The notes under the pieces: generated by a model
Database searches by the model: none
Told to the model about the DNA's origin: nothing
What the model saw: the letters and a program-made list of their open reading frames with translations, nothing else
Shown here: positions 1-5,623 of the stretch, piece by piece
Numbering within the stretch: position 1 is the first letter of the stretch
How the letters are laid out: each line of letters opens with the position of its first letter
DNA from: Acidobacteriaceae bacterium
Lineage (GTDB): Bacteria; Acidobacteriota; Terriglobia; Terriglobales; Acidobacteriaceae
Direction of reading: 5' to 3'
DNA: 7,093 bases
Assembly: GCA_003165855.1 (NCBI GenBank)
Contig: PMXH01000259.1
Span: 1,685-8,777 of the forward strand
Translations under genes and position numbers: made by a program

Positions 1-36
1 TGCGACGCAATAATCGCGCGTTTGGCTCGCTTCCTT
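1..36. repeat. Partial copy of dispersed hairpin repeat (right arm)
   Basis: These 36 bases match 562-597 with a single mismatch (G at 7, A at 568). Only the right arm of the element is present because the window begins inside it. The match ends at CTTCCTT, next to the STAS gene stop codon at 36-38. In the complete copy this sequence forms the 3' side of a long hairpin, so the STAS gene probably has such a hairpin just after its stop. Similarity stops at CTTCCTT, which suggests the element ends there. Confidence 0.8.
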
Positions 37-389
37 TATTTAGCGAAGAAGTAGTCGAAGGATTTTACCGCCGTGAACTCGTCGTCCTTGATGTCGAACA
101 CGGTGTACAGCTTGGTCACCTGCACCACGTCGCGGACTTTCTTGGTCAGGCTGAGCAGCTTGAGTTCTCCCCCCGAGTTCCGCACCGTGGTAAAGCTGCT
201 CACCAGTTCCCCCATGCCCGACGAGTCGATGTAATCCACCTTCGCCAGATTGAGCACAATTTTTTTCTTGCCCTCGGCGATGAGCCGCCGCACCGTGTCA
301 CGCAACTGTCCCGTTTCGTCGCCCAGAATAATACGTCCGTCGATGTCGACGATGGTTACGTGGCTGACTTCGCGCGTCTCGATGGTCAT
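36..389 (-). CDS. STAS-domain anti-sigma factor antagonist (SpoIIAA/RsbV-like)
   Basis: This 117-residue protein is a single STAS domain, the usual length of stand-alone anti-sigma-factor antagonists. In the SpoIIAA/RsbV family the unphosphorylated protein binds an anti-sigma kinase and frees the sigma factor; phosphorylation of one serine switches it off. The key motif is YIDSSGMG at residues 53-60, with Ser56 directly after Asp55 as the likely phosphorylated residue. The preceding IVLNLAKV strand (44-51) and the later GGELKLLSL strand (73-81) fit the fold. The ATG start is chosen because MTIETREV is a typical family beginning; no clear Shine-Dalgarno sequence precedes it. A good sigma70-type promoter lies at 432-460. 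No anti-sigma kinase, phosphatase or sigma gene is nearby, so the partner is unknown. Cytoplasmic; no signal peptide or membrane segment. Confidence 0.9.
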   Translation of the reverse strand: MTIETREVSHVTIVDIDGRIILGDETGQLRDTVRRLIAEGKKKIVLNLAKVDYIDSSGMGELVSSFTTVRNSGGELKLLSLTKKVRDVVQVTKLYTVFDIKDDEFTAVKSFDYFFAK

Positions 390-431
390 AGTGAATACAG
401 GGCTGGCTCTCGGCTTTCGCCCTTGGCGGGA

Positions 432-460
432 ATGTTAGAGCGCGAGCCTCAGCAAGTCAA
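432..460 (-). promoter_or_regulatory. Putative sigma70-type promoter for the STAS gene
   Basis: On the minus strand a -35 hexamer TTGACT (455-460) is separated by exactly 17 nt from a -10 hexamer TAACAT (432-437). Five of six -35 positions and four of six -10 positions match the bacterial consensus. Transcription would start near 425, giving a leader of about 35 nt before the ATG at 389. The promoter lies just beyond the repeat element at 480-610, so the STAS gene probably has its own transcript. Confidence 0.6.
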
Positions 461-479
461 TGCCTGCCCGCTAATAGCT

Positions 480-610
480 GGGTCAGTTCGATTGTCATCC
501 TGAGCAAGCGTTTTTGGCGCAGCGAAGGATCCAGGCGAGCCGCGCGAAGTGTCGCGTTTTTTGCGACACAATAATCGCGCGTTTGGCTCGCTTCCTTACC
601 AAGCTGACCC
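480..610. repeat. 131-bp repeat element with long internal hairpin, MITE-like
   Basis: The left part has the dispersed repeat signature TGTCATCCTGAGC (493-505) and CGAAGGATCC (523-532). The right part is a long interrupted hairpin: GCGAGCC (535-541) pairs with GGCTCGC (585-591), GCGCGA (542-547) with TCGCGC (575-580), and GTGTCGC (549-555) with GCGACAC (563-569) around a T-rich loop. The segment is bounded by inverted GGGTCAG (480-486) and CTGACCC (604-610). Outside these lie near-identical direct repeats, CTGCCCGCTAATA (464-476) and CTGCCCCGCTAATA (611-624). It carries no ORF. Bases 562-597 recur at 1-36. Whether it ever moved is inference. Confidence 0.65.
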
Positions 611-618
611 CTGCCCCG

Positions 619-1008
619 CTAATACCTCAGTAAGTCGACCACTCTCGCCGCCTGTATCGGCTTCGAATCCCGGATCTCCTGAATCGGAGAGGTCACGATC
701 GGAGTGGCATATTCCGGATGATGAAATTCCAGATGCATTCCTCGTCCCACAAACTGCAGCTTCAGCATCGATCCGCCCCACGTCGACCCCGCAATCGCCA
801 CCTGCACCGGCCGCGGACAGAATTCCGGATGCCCCGAGATCAGCGCGTCGCTCCCTCCCAGCAGCACCGCCGTGTAGCAGTGATGCAGCGTCTGAATGTG
901 CAGCACAGTCTCCGGCGGCAAATCGTGCAGAAACACTCCTCCCTCGATCTCCGATTGGATGATCGCATGGTTCACATCGTCGGCGAGATTCGGGTGGGCG
1001 ATGAACAT
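619..1008 (-). CDS. Conserved hypothetical protein, 129 aa
   Basis: I do not recognise a named domain. The protein has features of a real conserved family: LISGHPEFCPRPV at 56-68, GSTWGGSMLK at 74-83, FVGRGMHLEFHHPEY at 86-100, and TSPIQEIR at 106-113. The glycine, tryptophan, cysteine and histidine pattern looks like a small all-beta domain. My impression is that similar proteins occur in Acidobacteriota genomes, but this was not checked. It has no signal peptide or membrane helix, so it is probably cytoplasmic. The ATG at 1006-1008 is the first in-frame ATG. No good Shine-Dalgarno precedes it, and the frame stays open upstream to a stop at 1084-1086 without an ATG, GTG or TTG, so the N-terminus is uncertain. 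The downstream end abuts the repeat element at 480-610; its stop codon lies within the right flanking direct repeat. Confidence 0.7.
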   Translation of the reverse strand: MFIAHPNLADDVNHAIIQSEIEGGVFLHDLPPETVLHIQTLHHCYTAVLLGGSDALISGHPEFCPRPVQVAIAGSTWGGSMLKLQFVGRGMHLEFHHPEYATPIVTSPIQEIRDSKPIQAARVVDLLRY

Positions 1009-1190
1009 ATGGCTAAAACGATCCCAGGAGTTTACCCCAAATCGTCTCTCCCAGAGGAATGGAATTACGCTGATAAATGCACTTTAGAACATGTTCCCAC
1101 AAACACATTCTCAGGGTTGGATGTCCCAAGTACCCCGTCGGGTGCGGGAAAAAGCCAACCCTTCAGTCCCACCCTTCCCAACTACTCCCA
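1009..1190. other. Intergenic region between two minus-strand genes
   Basis: This 182-nt gap separates the propeller gene from the 129-aa gene. It has a 7-bp inverted repeat, GGGTTGG and CCAACCC, flanking a small ACCC-CGTC-GGGT hairpin (about 1114-1162). It also holds a GAACATGTTC palindrome at 1087-1096. No thymine run follows the hairpin in the direction of transcription, so a rho-independent terminator is not supported. No convincing promoter is visible. Confidence 0.4.
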
Positions 1191-2261
1191 CTACGGAATG
1201 ACCGCAATCGACCCCTGCGGCCCCGCAAAAATCGCTCCCCCACCAGCGTAGGCGCTCACCGCATTAAACTGCACCCCAGACTTCTTCGGCGGACTGATCC
1301 TGGTCGGGTTCTGCGGCGGCCGAAAGTCATAAATGAATTTCGGCCCGGCAATAAACAGCCGAGTCTGTCCCTCTCCGCCTTTCCCTCCGCCATCACTGCT
1401 TCTGCGATCGTAAGCTACCGCCGAGTAATACGACTGCGGATATATCTCCGACAATTTCCACGTCTTCCCGCCATCATTGCTGAAGGCTAGGTTCGGCCCA
1501 TCCTGCTCGGGAAGCTTGTAATCTCCACCCGCAATCACGCCGTGCAGTGCATCGCGAAACGCGATCGAGAAGATTCCCTCCGACTCCGCGCCGTGGATCA
1601 GCGGCGTCTCAAACACTTCCCACGTTCGCCCCCGGTCGGCCGAGTGGAACACCCGCGCCGCCCGCCCTCCCGTCGCGAACCACAGGTTGAGGTCCGCCCC
1701 GCCCAGAATCGCGACACACGAATTGCTGGCCGCGAACGCCCCTTCGCCTTCCACCGCCGGCGGTAGCTCGGCCGCCGGCAAGCGGCTCCAGCTTTCCCCG
1801 TCCGTGGTCATCAGTAATTCAAACTTCAACTTGCCGCTTTCGTCCGCAATGGGATCGCCCAGCACGATCCCGTGGCTTCGATCCCAAAACACCATGCAAT
1901 CCAAAAACCCCTTCGGATTCGTCTCGGTAAACTGCAGCGCCCAGTGCTGCCCGCCGTCACTCGTGTGGTAGATGCGCGACTGCTCACCCGCACCAGCGGA
2001 CATCAGAAACGCTTCCTCGGCGGAGAACGCAACCACACCGCGGAAGTCGAGCCCTTCGGCTCCCGGAACCTGCGCCGCAATCCAGCTCTGCCCACCGTCT
2101 TTCGTCCTGAGGTAGGTCCCATGCGTCCCCGATGCCCACGCAATTTGCCGCGACACCGCGCTCACTCCGCGCAGGTTTTCGTTGCTGTGTGTCGGATGAG
2201 TCTGCGGCGCGGTCTGCGCCAGCGCAGCGGCCCCAAGGACGAGCGTCAGCAAGTGGCGCAT
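1191..2261 (-). CDS. Secreted Asp-box / Ycf48-like beta-propeller protein
   Basis: This 356-residue protein starts with a signal peptide (MRHLLTLVLGAAALA, likely cleavage after Ala15) and then carries five Asp-box repeats of the S/T-x-D-G-x-x-W type: TKDGGQSW (53-60), TSDGGQHW (100-107), TTDGESW (152-158), SADRGRTW (207-214), SNDGGKTW (261-268). Regular spacing of about 45-55 residues indicates a beta-propeller like Ycf48/BNR-repeat and sialidase-type folds. No sialidase catalytic residues are evident, so a binding or scaffold role outside the cytoplasm is more likely than an enzyme. A glycine/charged stretch (288-298) looks like a surface loop. ATG at 2259-2261 is chosen because it begins the signal peptide; the open frame runs further upstream only as a shadow of the neighbouring gene. 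An in-frame GTG six codons earlier is a less likely start. It begins 26 nt after the DUF2911 stop, so co-transcription is likely. Confidence 0.85.
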   Translation of the reverse strand: MRHLLTLVLGAAALAQTAPQTHPTHSNENLRGVSAVSRQIAWASGTHGTYLRTKDGGQSWIAAQVPGAEGLDFRGVVAFSAEEAFLMSAGAGEQSRIYHTSDGGQHWALQFTETNPKGFLDCMVFWDRSHGIVLGDPIADESGKLKFELLMTTDGESWSRLPAAELPPAVEGEGAFAASNSCVAILGGADLNLWFATGGRAARVFHSADRGRTWEVFETPLIHGAESEGIFSIAFRDALHGVIAGGDYKLPEQDGPNLAFSNDGGKTWKLSEIYPQSYYSAVAYDRRSSDGGGKGGEGQTRLFIAGPKFIYDFRPPQNPTRISPPKKSGVQFNAVSAYAGGGAIFAGPQGSIAVIP

Positions 2262-2287
2262 GGGTGATTTCCCGTTCACGACCCCAT

Positions 2288-2797
2288 CTACCTGGCCGTG
2301 AAGTCGGCGAAGGTCGCGGTCTTTCCGAAGTAAATGCGCAACGTGCATTTCGGCCCCACGTGGGCGAAAGCCACTTCCAGCGCGTCCGAAGGCTGGCTCA
2401 CCGAGTCGGTCTCCATCGGCACGCGCGCGATGTCCTGCTTTTCGTCGTAACCCGCCCCCGCCGTCACGTTCTTGTTCACCACCAGCGTCCACTTGTCCTT
2501 GCCGGGGATGGGATAAACCGTATAAGCGCCCACCGCGAGCGCCGAGCCCCCGAGCGTGAGCTGCGCCTCCGTAAACAATGTCATGGGCATCCCGCCCGGC
2601 GTCCACGGCTTCCCGTTGGGAAGTTTGTCGTTCTTGGCGCTGATCGGGTTGTAGCGAATATAGACCTGGCGCCCATCCTCCAGATTGCAACTCGCGGTGG
2701 ACGATGGCTCCGCCGGTTGTTGCGCGGAGCACACGCCAGTCAGCAGAAACGATGGAAATAGAATAAGAGCAGCGACCACAAAGTAAGCGCGCGACAT
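2288..2797 (-). CDS. Secreted DUF2911-family protein
   Basis: This 169-residue protein has an N-terminal hydrophobic signal (residues 4-22) ending GVCSAQQ; cleavage after Ala25 fits signal peptidase I. The cysteine at 23 is preceded by valine and does not make a standard lipobox. The mature part matches DUF2911 as I know it: NGKPWTPG (61-68), a strand pattern AYTVYPIPGKDKWTLVVNK (91-109), and YDEKQDIARVPM (117-128), followed by a beta-rich end with CTLRIYFGKT. The family is common in Bacteroidota and Acidobacteriota; its biochemical role is unknown. The start at 2795-2797 is supported by a purine-rich AGGGGG a few bases upstream and by the signal peptide. The frame is open to 2905, but that extension does not resemble protein. 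It is the first gene of a probable two-gene unit with the propeller protein, and both are exported. Confidence 0.85.
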   Translation of the reverse strand: MSRAYFVVAALILFPSFLLTGVCSAQQPAEPSSTASCNLEDGRQVYIRYNPISAKNDKLPNGKPWTPGGMPMTLFTEAQLTLGGSALAVGAYTVYPIPGKDKWTLVVNKNVTAGAGYDEKQDIARVPMETDSVSQPSDALEVAFAHVGPKCTLRIYFGKTATFADFTAR

Positions 2798-3258
2798 GGG
2801 AGACCCCCTATGCGCCAGAAGTGTAGCGCCGAAACGCCCCGAGGGGAAGCAGATTTGCCTTCCAATCTTTGATTCGCACCCATCGCTCCCAGCCGCGCGC
2901 GGCAAAATCTTTCGACTACTTCTCCGCCAAATAGAGTGCTTATGTCATGCTGAGCGAAGTAGGATCGTCCGAAGGACGAGCCTGCGCAGTCGAAGCATCC
3001 CTACGCCTATACCTGCCGCGGTTTCCCGCCGCCCTCGAAATCAGCCGGTTCAGGCGAACCAAGAGAGTTAACATCTAAACGCCCTTCCCACTCCGGGGCC
3101 GAGACCCGCTTGAACAGCTACAAAAATCGTGAGATCCGGGCCTGCAAGACGCATTCAATTCCACTCTTACCATCTTGATTCCCGTTACCAGTGCCGAAAA
3201 TAGGTAAGGTGGCCAGGCGGCCGCCCTCCAAAACTCGCGACTGGGTACCAGGTACTAG
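2798..3258. other. 461-nt intergenic region between parB and the DUF2911 gene
   Basis: Apart from the hairpin repeat at 2943-3001, this stretch holds no gene, tRNA or convincing ORF. Small structures are a GGTTC-AGGC-GAACC hairpin (3047-3060) and a GGCGGCCGCC palindrome just downstream of the parB stop (about 3218-3228). Neither is followed by a thymine run on the minus strand, so they are not clear terminators. A weak -10-like TACACT with a poor -35 lies upstream of the DUF2911 gene. The length suggests that parB and the DUF2911 gene are separate transcription units. Confidence 0.5.
2943..3001 (+). repeat. Dispersed hairpin repeat copy (CTGAGCG / GTCGAAG type)
   Basis: It begins with TGTCATGCTGAGCG and ends with GTCGAAGCATCCC. 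Between them is a hairpin, AGGATCGTCC (2961-2970) and GGACGAGCCT (2974-2983), with one mismatch and a GAA loop. The same stem sequence recurs in the inverted copy at 6917-6969, so these two are the closest relatives in the window. Non-coding. Confidence 0.8.
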
Positions 3259-4410
3259 CTACTTCTTGCCCCGCAGCATCGAAGTTACCCGCTCATAATC
3301 ATCCACGGTCGCGTACTCAATCACAATTCTTCCCTTCCCATTCCGATCTTTAATCCTCACCCGCACTCCCAGCGTCCGCTCCATGTCCGTCTGCGCCGCC
3401 CGCACATTCGGATCCATCCACCGCGCCCCTCGTCCTTTCTTCTTCTCTCCCGGCAAGGTCTGCCCCGGTAGCATCGGAAAGGACCCGTTGATCCGCATCA
3501 CCCGGTCTTCAATCTGATCCCATTTCAACTTGTGGGTCACAACCTCTTCCGCGACTTGCTCAATGTAGTCGTCATTCTCCAGCCTCAGGATCTCCCGCGC
3601 GTCGCTGAAGCTCAGCCGGTCCCCCAGCATGTACTCCATTACTTTCTGCGGCAGCCGCAACAGCCGCATGTAATTCGACACCGTCTCCCGCGACACTCCG
3701 ATCCGCTCCGCGATCTGCACCTGGGTCAGCTTGAACTCCTTGCTCAGTACTCGGAACGCCTCCGCCTGCTCCATCGGATTCAAGTCTTCCCGCACCACGT
3801 TCTCCAGCACCGTCATCTCCGCCGCCTGCTGTGGCGAGAGCCTCCGCACCAGCGCCGGAATGGTCTCCTTCCCCGCCATCTTCGACGCCCGCAGCCGCCG
3901 CTCGCCCAGCACCAGGATGTAGCGCCCTTCTTCTTCCGCCGGACGCACCACCACCGGCTGCACCACCCCGTGCTCTTTGATCGACTCCCTCAGCTCGATC
4001 AGCGCGTCTTCATCAAACACATACCGCGTCTGGTAAGGATTCTTATCGATCAACTCGATCGCCAGATTCGCCACCATATTCCCCGGCATCGCAACCGCCT
4101 GAATCGAGATCACCTCATCCGATCCGTATTCTTCGGATGTGGCGACAGCCGCCATCGGCTGTCCAGCCGCGAAGGCGGCGGACGGTCCCGGCTCGTGTGG
4201 GGCGGACACCCCTGTCGCCGCGCTGCCACCGTTGTCAGCTGGCACCGCATTGACGGCTGACGGCTGATGGCTGACGCCTGACGCCTGCTCCACCACCCGC
4301 GGCCCTGGCAGCAGCGACGCCAACCCGCGCCCCAACGCCCGCCGCTTCTCGTCCTTCTTCTCAACCACCGGACGCCCCCCCAAATTCTCCGCCGCCGCCG
4401 TCGTCGTCAT
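3259..4410 (-). CDS. parB: Chromosome partitioning protein ParB (CTP-dependent clamp)
   Basis: ParB binds parS, loads as a sliding clamp using CTP, and stimulates ParA to segregate origins. The order of parts is: ParA-interacting motif RRALGRGLASLLP (23-35); a long low-complexity linker (about 36-115); the N-terminal CTPase domain with NPYQTR (124-129), QPVVVR (151-156), GERRLRA (169-175), and ENVVREDLNPMEQA (203-216); a helix-turn-helix starting LTQVQIAERIGVS with SRETVSNYMRLLRLP (228-254); and a C-terminal dimerisation domain (about 337-380). At 383 residues it exceeds the usual 280-300, mainly through the linker, whose DNA contains tandem heptamers (4251-4285) and hairpins. The helix-turn-helix reads GVSRETV where chromosomal ParBs usually have GKSR, and SFSDAREIL replaces the usual GHARAL-type segment. 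A purine-rich AAAGGG lies about 10 nt before the ATG. It is downstream of parA but separated by a repeat-filled gap. Confidence 0.97.
   Translation of the reverse strand: MTTTAAAENLGGRPVVEKKDEKRRALGRGLASLLPGPRVVEQASGVSHQPSAVNAVPADNGGSAATGVSAPHEPGPSAAFAAGQPMAAVATSEEYGSDEVISIQAVAMPGNMVANLAIELIDKNPYQTRYVFDEDALIELRESIKEHGVVQPVVVRPAEEEGRYILVLGERRLRASKMAGKETIPALVRRLSPQQAAEMTVLENVVREDLNPMEQAEAFRVLSKEFKLTQVQIAERIGVSRETVSNYMRLLRLPQKVMEYMLGDRLSFSDAREILRLENDDYIEQVAEEVVTHKLKWDQIEDRVMRINGSFPMLPGQTLPGEKKKGRGARWMDPNVRAAQTDMERTLGVRVRIKDRNGKGRIVIEYATVDDYERVTSMLRGKK
4144..4219. repeat. Inverted-repeat cluster inside the parB linker
   Basis: Within the ParB linker coding sequence, GACAGCCG (4144-4151) and CGGCTGTC (4156-4163) form a perfect 8-bp hairpin with a CCAT loop. 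GCCGC-GAAG-GCGGC follows. Next comes an imperfect hairpin, GGCGGACA (4201-4208) with TGTCGCC (4213-4219), around CCC(C). Such nested hairpins resemble intergenic repeats more than conserved protein-coding DNA. They encode about residues 64-89, which are Gly/Ala/Pro/Ser-rich. Confidence 0.6.
4251..4285. repeat. Five tandem heptamers (TGACGGC-type) inside parB
   Basis: Five consecutive 7-bp units occupy this stretch: TGACGGC twice, TGATGGC once and TGACGCC twice, read on the plus strand. Seven is not a multiple of three, so successive units are read in different frames and encode the non-repetitive-looking ASGVSHQPSAVN (residues 43-54). Gain or loss of fewer than three units would frameshift parB. 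Confidence 0.85.
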
Positions 4411-4452
4411 TTCAGTGTTTCCCTTTCTTCAGTCTTTCCCTTCCAAGAAATT

Positions 4453-4507
4453 TGTCATTCCGAGCCGCTTGCAGCCGCGGAACGCGGCGAAAGCGAGTCG
4501 AGGAACC
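4453..4507 (+). repeat. Dispersed hairpin repeat copy, variant ends
   Basis: It starts TGTCATTCCGAGCCGC and ends GAGTCGAGGAACCTG, a divergent version of the family ends. The centre forms a short hairpin, GCCGCG (4474-4479) and CGCGGC (4483-4488), with a GAA loop. It lies just upstream of the parB start. Confidence 0.7.
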
Positions 4508-4533
4508 TGCTGTCCCGTCCCTATCCCCTGCTC

Positions 4534-4598
4534 TGTCATCCTGAGCGCAGCAGATGCTTGCGCGCCCGGCGCAAGCATCTGCGAAGTCGAAGGATCCC
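4534..4598 (+). repeat. Dispersed hairpin repeat copy with perfect 14-bp stem
   Basis: The ends are TGTCATCCTGAGCG and GTCGAAGGATCCC. The centre is a perfect 14-bp stem, GCAGATGCTTGCGC (4550-4563) and GCGCAAGCATCTGC (4569-4582), with a 5-nt GCCCG loop. It would make a very stable hairpin in the parA-parB transcript. Confidence 0.85.
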
Positions 4599-4649
4599 TA
4601 TAGCTACCACTCACCCGCCAAGCTCGCGCCGTACATCGATAGCTATCAA

Positions 4650-4679
4650 TCTATATATCGATGTACATCGATATATAGA
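4650..4679. repeat. 30-bp perfect palindrome between parA and parB
   Basis: Every base from 4650 to 4679 pairs with its mirror base. The core is ATCGATGTACATCGAT, flanked by alternating TA. It starts 9 nt beyond the parA stop codon on the minus strand. The stem is AT-rich and has no thymine tract, so it is not a standard terminator. GTACATCGATA is repeated at 4631-4641, next to a GATAGCTATC palindrome. A 20-nt part (4657-4676) recurs in rsmG at 6576-6595 with one mismatch. A protein-binding site or a mobile mini-repeat are both possible. Confidence 0.9.
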
Positions 4680-4688
4680 ACCCCTCGA

Positions 4689-5516
4689 TCAAGCCGTCTT
4701 ATCCATCTCCCCCGCCGGAATCTCGGCCGCACCCGAAGCCTGCAGCCCGAAGCCCGAAGCCCGATCCAGAATCTCCTTCGCCAGCCGGATGTAACTCTCC
4801 GCTCCCTTCGATCGCGGATCGTACACCAGCGCCGGCAGCCCATGGCTCGGCGCCTCGGCCAGCCGGATGTTCCGCGGTATGGTTACCGTACATACCTTCG
4901 CCCCGAAAAACTTTCTCAGTTCAGCCGTCACCTGCTGCGCCAGGTTGGTCCGCTCGTCCAACATGGTCAGCACCACGCCTTCAATCTCAAGCCCCGGGTT
5001 CAATGCCATGCGTATCCGTTCCACTGTGTCCACCAGCTCGCTGATACCTTCAAGCGCAAAGTATTCCGCCTGCATAGGAATCAGGACTGAGTCGGCCGCC
5101 ACCAGCGCATTCAGAGTCAGCAGATCGAGCGCTGGCGGACAGTCCAGCACGATGTACTGGAAGCGATCGCGCAGCGGAGCGATCGCCTCCCGCAAGCGGT
5201 ACTCGCGACGCTCCGCGTCTACCAGCTCAAGGTTTGCCCCGATCAGGTTCTTGTGCGAGGGGATCAGCCAGAGCTGTTCCAGCTCAGTCGTGGCCAGCGC
5301 CTCCTCACCCGAGGCTGCGCCCATCAGCAGGTGATAGGTCGAGATGCGTTCCGGATCCTTCACCAGGCCCAGACCGCTGGTGGCATTCGATTGCGGATCG
5401 CAATCGATGAGCAGTGTGTTCACTTCAGCCGCCGCGAAGGACGCGGCTAGGTTGATGGCAGTCGTGGTCTTGCCCACGCCGCCCTTCTGATTGGCAACAG
5501 CGATGACGCGTCCCAT
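4689..5516 (-). CDS. parA: Chromosome partitioning ATPase ParA (Soj-type)
   Basis: ParA is a deviant Walker-type ATPase that dimerises with ATP on nucleoid DNA; ParB-parS stimulates hydrolysis, moving origins along the ParA gradient. The protein shows the deviant Walker A motif KGGVGKTTT (11-19, signature Lys11 and Lys16), the switch-region LLIDCDPQSNAT (35-46), Walker B YIVLDCPPAL (121-130, Asp125), and the typical C-terminal PRNIRLAEAPSHGLP (214-228). At 275 residues without an N-terminal helix-turn-helix, it is the short chromosomal Soj type rather than a plasmid type with DNA-binding autorepressor domain. The last ~25 residues (ASGFGLQASG onward) extend past the usual end and are encoded partly by tandem heptamers at 4732-4766. 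The ATG at 5514-5516 directly precedes the conserved VIAVANQKGG beginning; no strong Shine-Dalgarno is visible. The parS-like cluster lies 107-345 nt upstream, and rsmG precedes it in the same direction. Confidence 0.97.
   Translation of the reverse strand: MGRVIAVANQKGGVGKTTTAINLAASFAAAEVNTLLIDCDPQSNATSGLGLVKDPERISTYHLLMGAASGEEALATTELEQLWLIPSHKNLIGANLELVDAERREYRLREAIAPLRDRFQYIVLDCPPALDLLTLNALVAADSVLIPMQAEYFALEGISELVDTVERIRMALNPGLEIEGVVLTMLDERTNLAQQVTAELRKFFGAKVCTVTIPRNIRLAEAPSHGLPALVYDPRSKGAESYIRLAKEILDRASGFGLQASGAAEIPAGEMDKTA
4732..4766. repeat. Tandem heptamers (CCCGAAG-type) in the parA 3' end
   Basis: Five consecutive 7-bp units: three are CCCGAAG, one is CCTGCAG and the last is CCCGATC. 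They encode the non-conserved ParA tail around ASGFGLQASG. The unit is the reverse complement, in a different phase, of the GGGCTTC heptamer in rsmG at 6377-6404. Confidence 0.85.
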
Positions 5517-5544
5517 AAGTTGTCGAGGAGCCAGAGCTGTTGGC

Positions 5545-5574
5545 AGAATAGTGCGATTCGCATTTCGAATGCAA
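5545..5574 (-). promoter_or_regulatory. Possible parA promoter
   Basis: On the minus strand TTGCAT (5569-5574) is followed after 18 nt by TATTCT (5545-5550), 28 nt before the parA ATG. Four of six bases match the -35 consensus and four of six the -10. It lies between the parS-like cluster and parA, so ParB spreading from the cluster would cover it. Inference only. Confidence 0.35.
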
Positions 5575-5623
5575 GGTCAGAATGTTGTGCATGACGAGAA
5601 TACTTGTGCAAAACCAGTCCTAG

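Larger units (their letters stand above)
4411..4688. other. parA-parB intergenic gap filled with repeats
   Basis: parA and parB normally overlap or lie within a few bases; here 278 nt separate them. The gap holds two copies of the dispersed hairpin family (4453-4507 and 4534-4598), a GATAGCTATC palindrome (4638-4647), and a 30-bp perfect palindrome (4650-4679). No ORF with protein-like composition is present. No strong promoter for parB was recognised, so read-through from parA remains plausible. Confidence 0.75.

Noticed and set aside
1087..1096. LexA-type SOS box
   Set aside because: GAAC and GTTC are separated by only two bases (GAACATGTTC); the Gram-positive type box needs four.
718..1251. 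177-aa plus-strand open frame
   Set aside because: It overlaps the 129-aa gene and the propeller gene in antisense, with no recognisable motif or start signal.
2262..2732. N-terminal extension of the propeller gene frame
   Set aside because: The extension overlaps the DUF2911 gene, has shadow-like composition, and a signal peptide begins at 2261.
2720..2735. Lipobox in the DUF2911 signal peptide
   Set aside because: The residues before Cys23 are T-G-V; valine at -1 does not fit a lipobox, and CSA/Q fits signal peptidase I.
2798..2905. N-terminal extension of the DUF2911 protein
   Set aside because: The signal peptide starts at 2797 with a purine-rich ribosome-binding stretch before it.
3041..3130. 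tRNA or small RNA gene
   Set aside because: The small GGTTC/GAACC hairpin is not accompanied by acceptor or anticodon stems.
3532..4260. 242-aa open frame on the plus strand opposite parB
   Set aside because: It is histidine/arginine/leucine-rich shadow sequence of parB; parB has all family motifs on the other strand.
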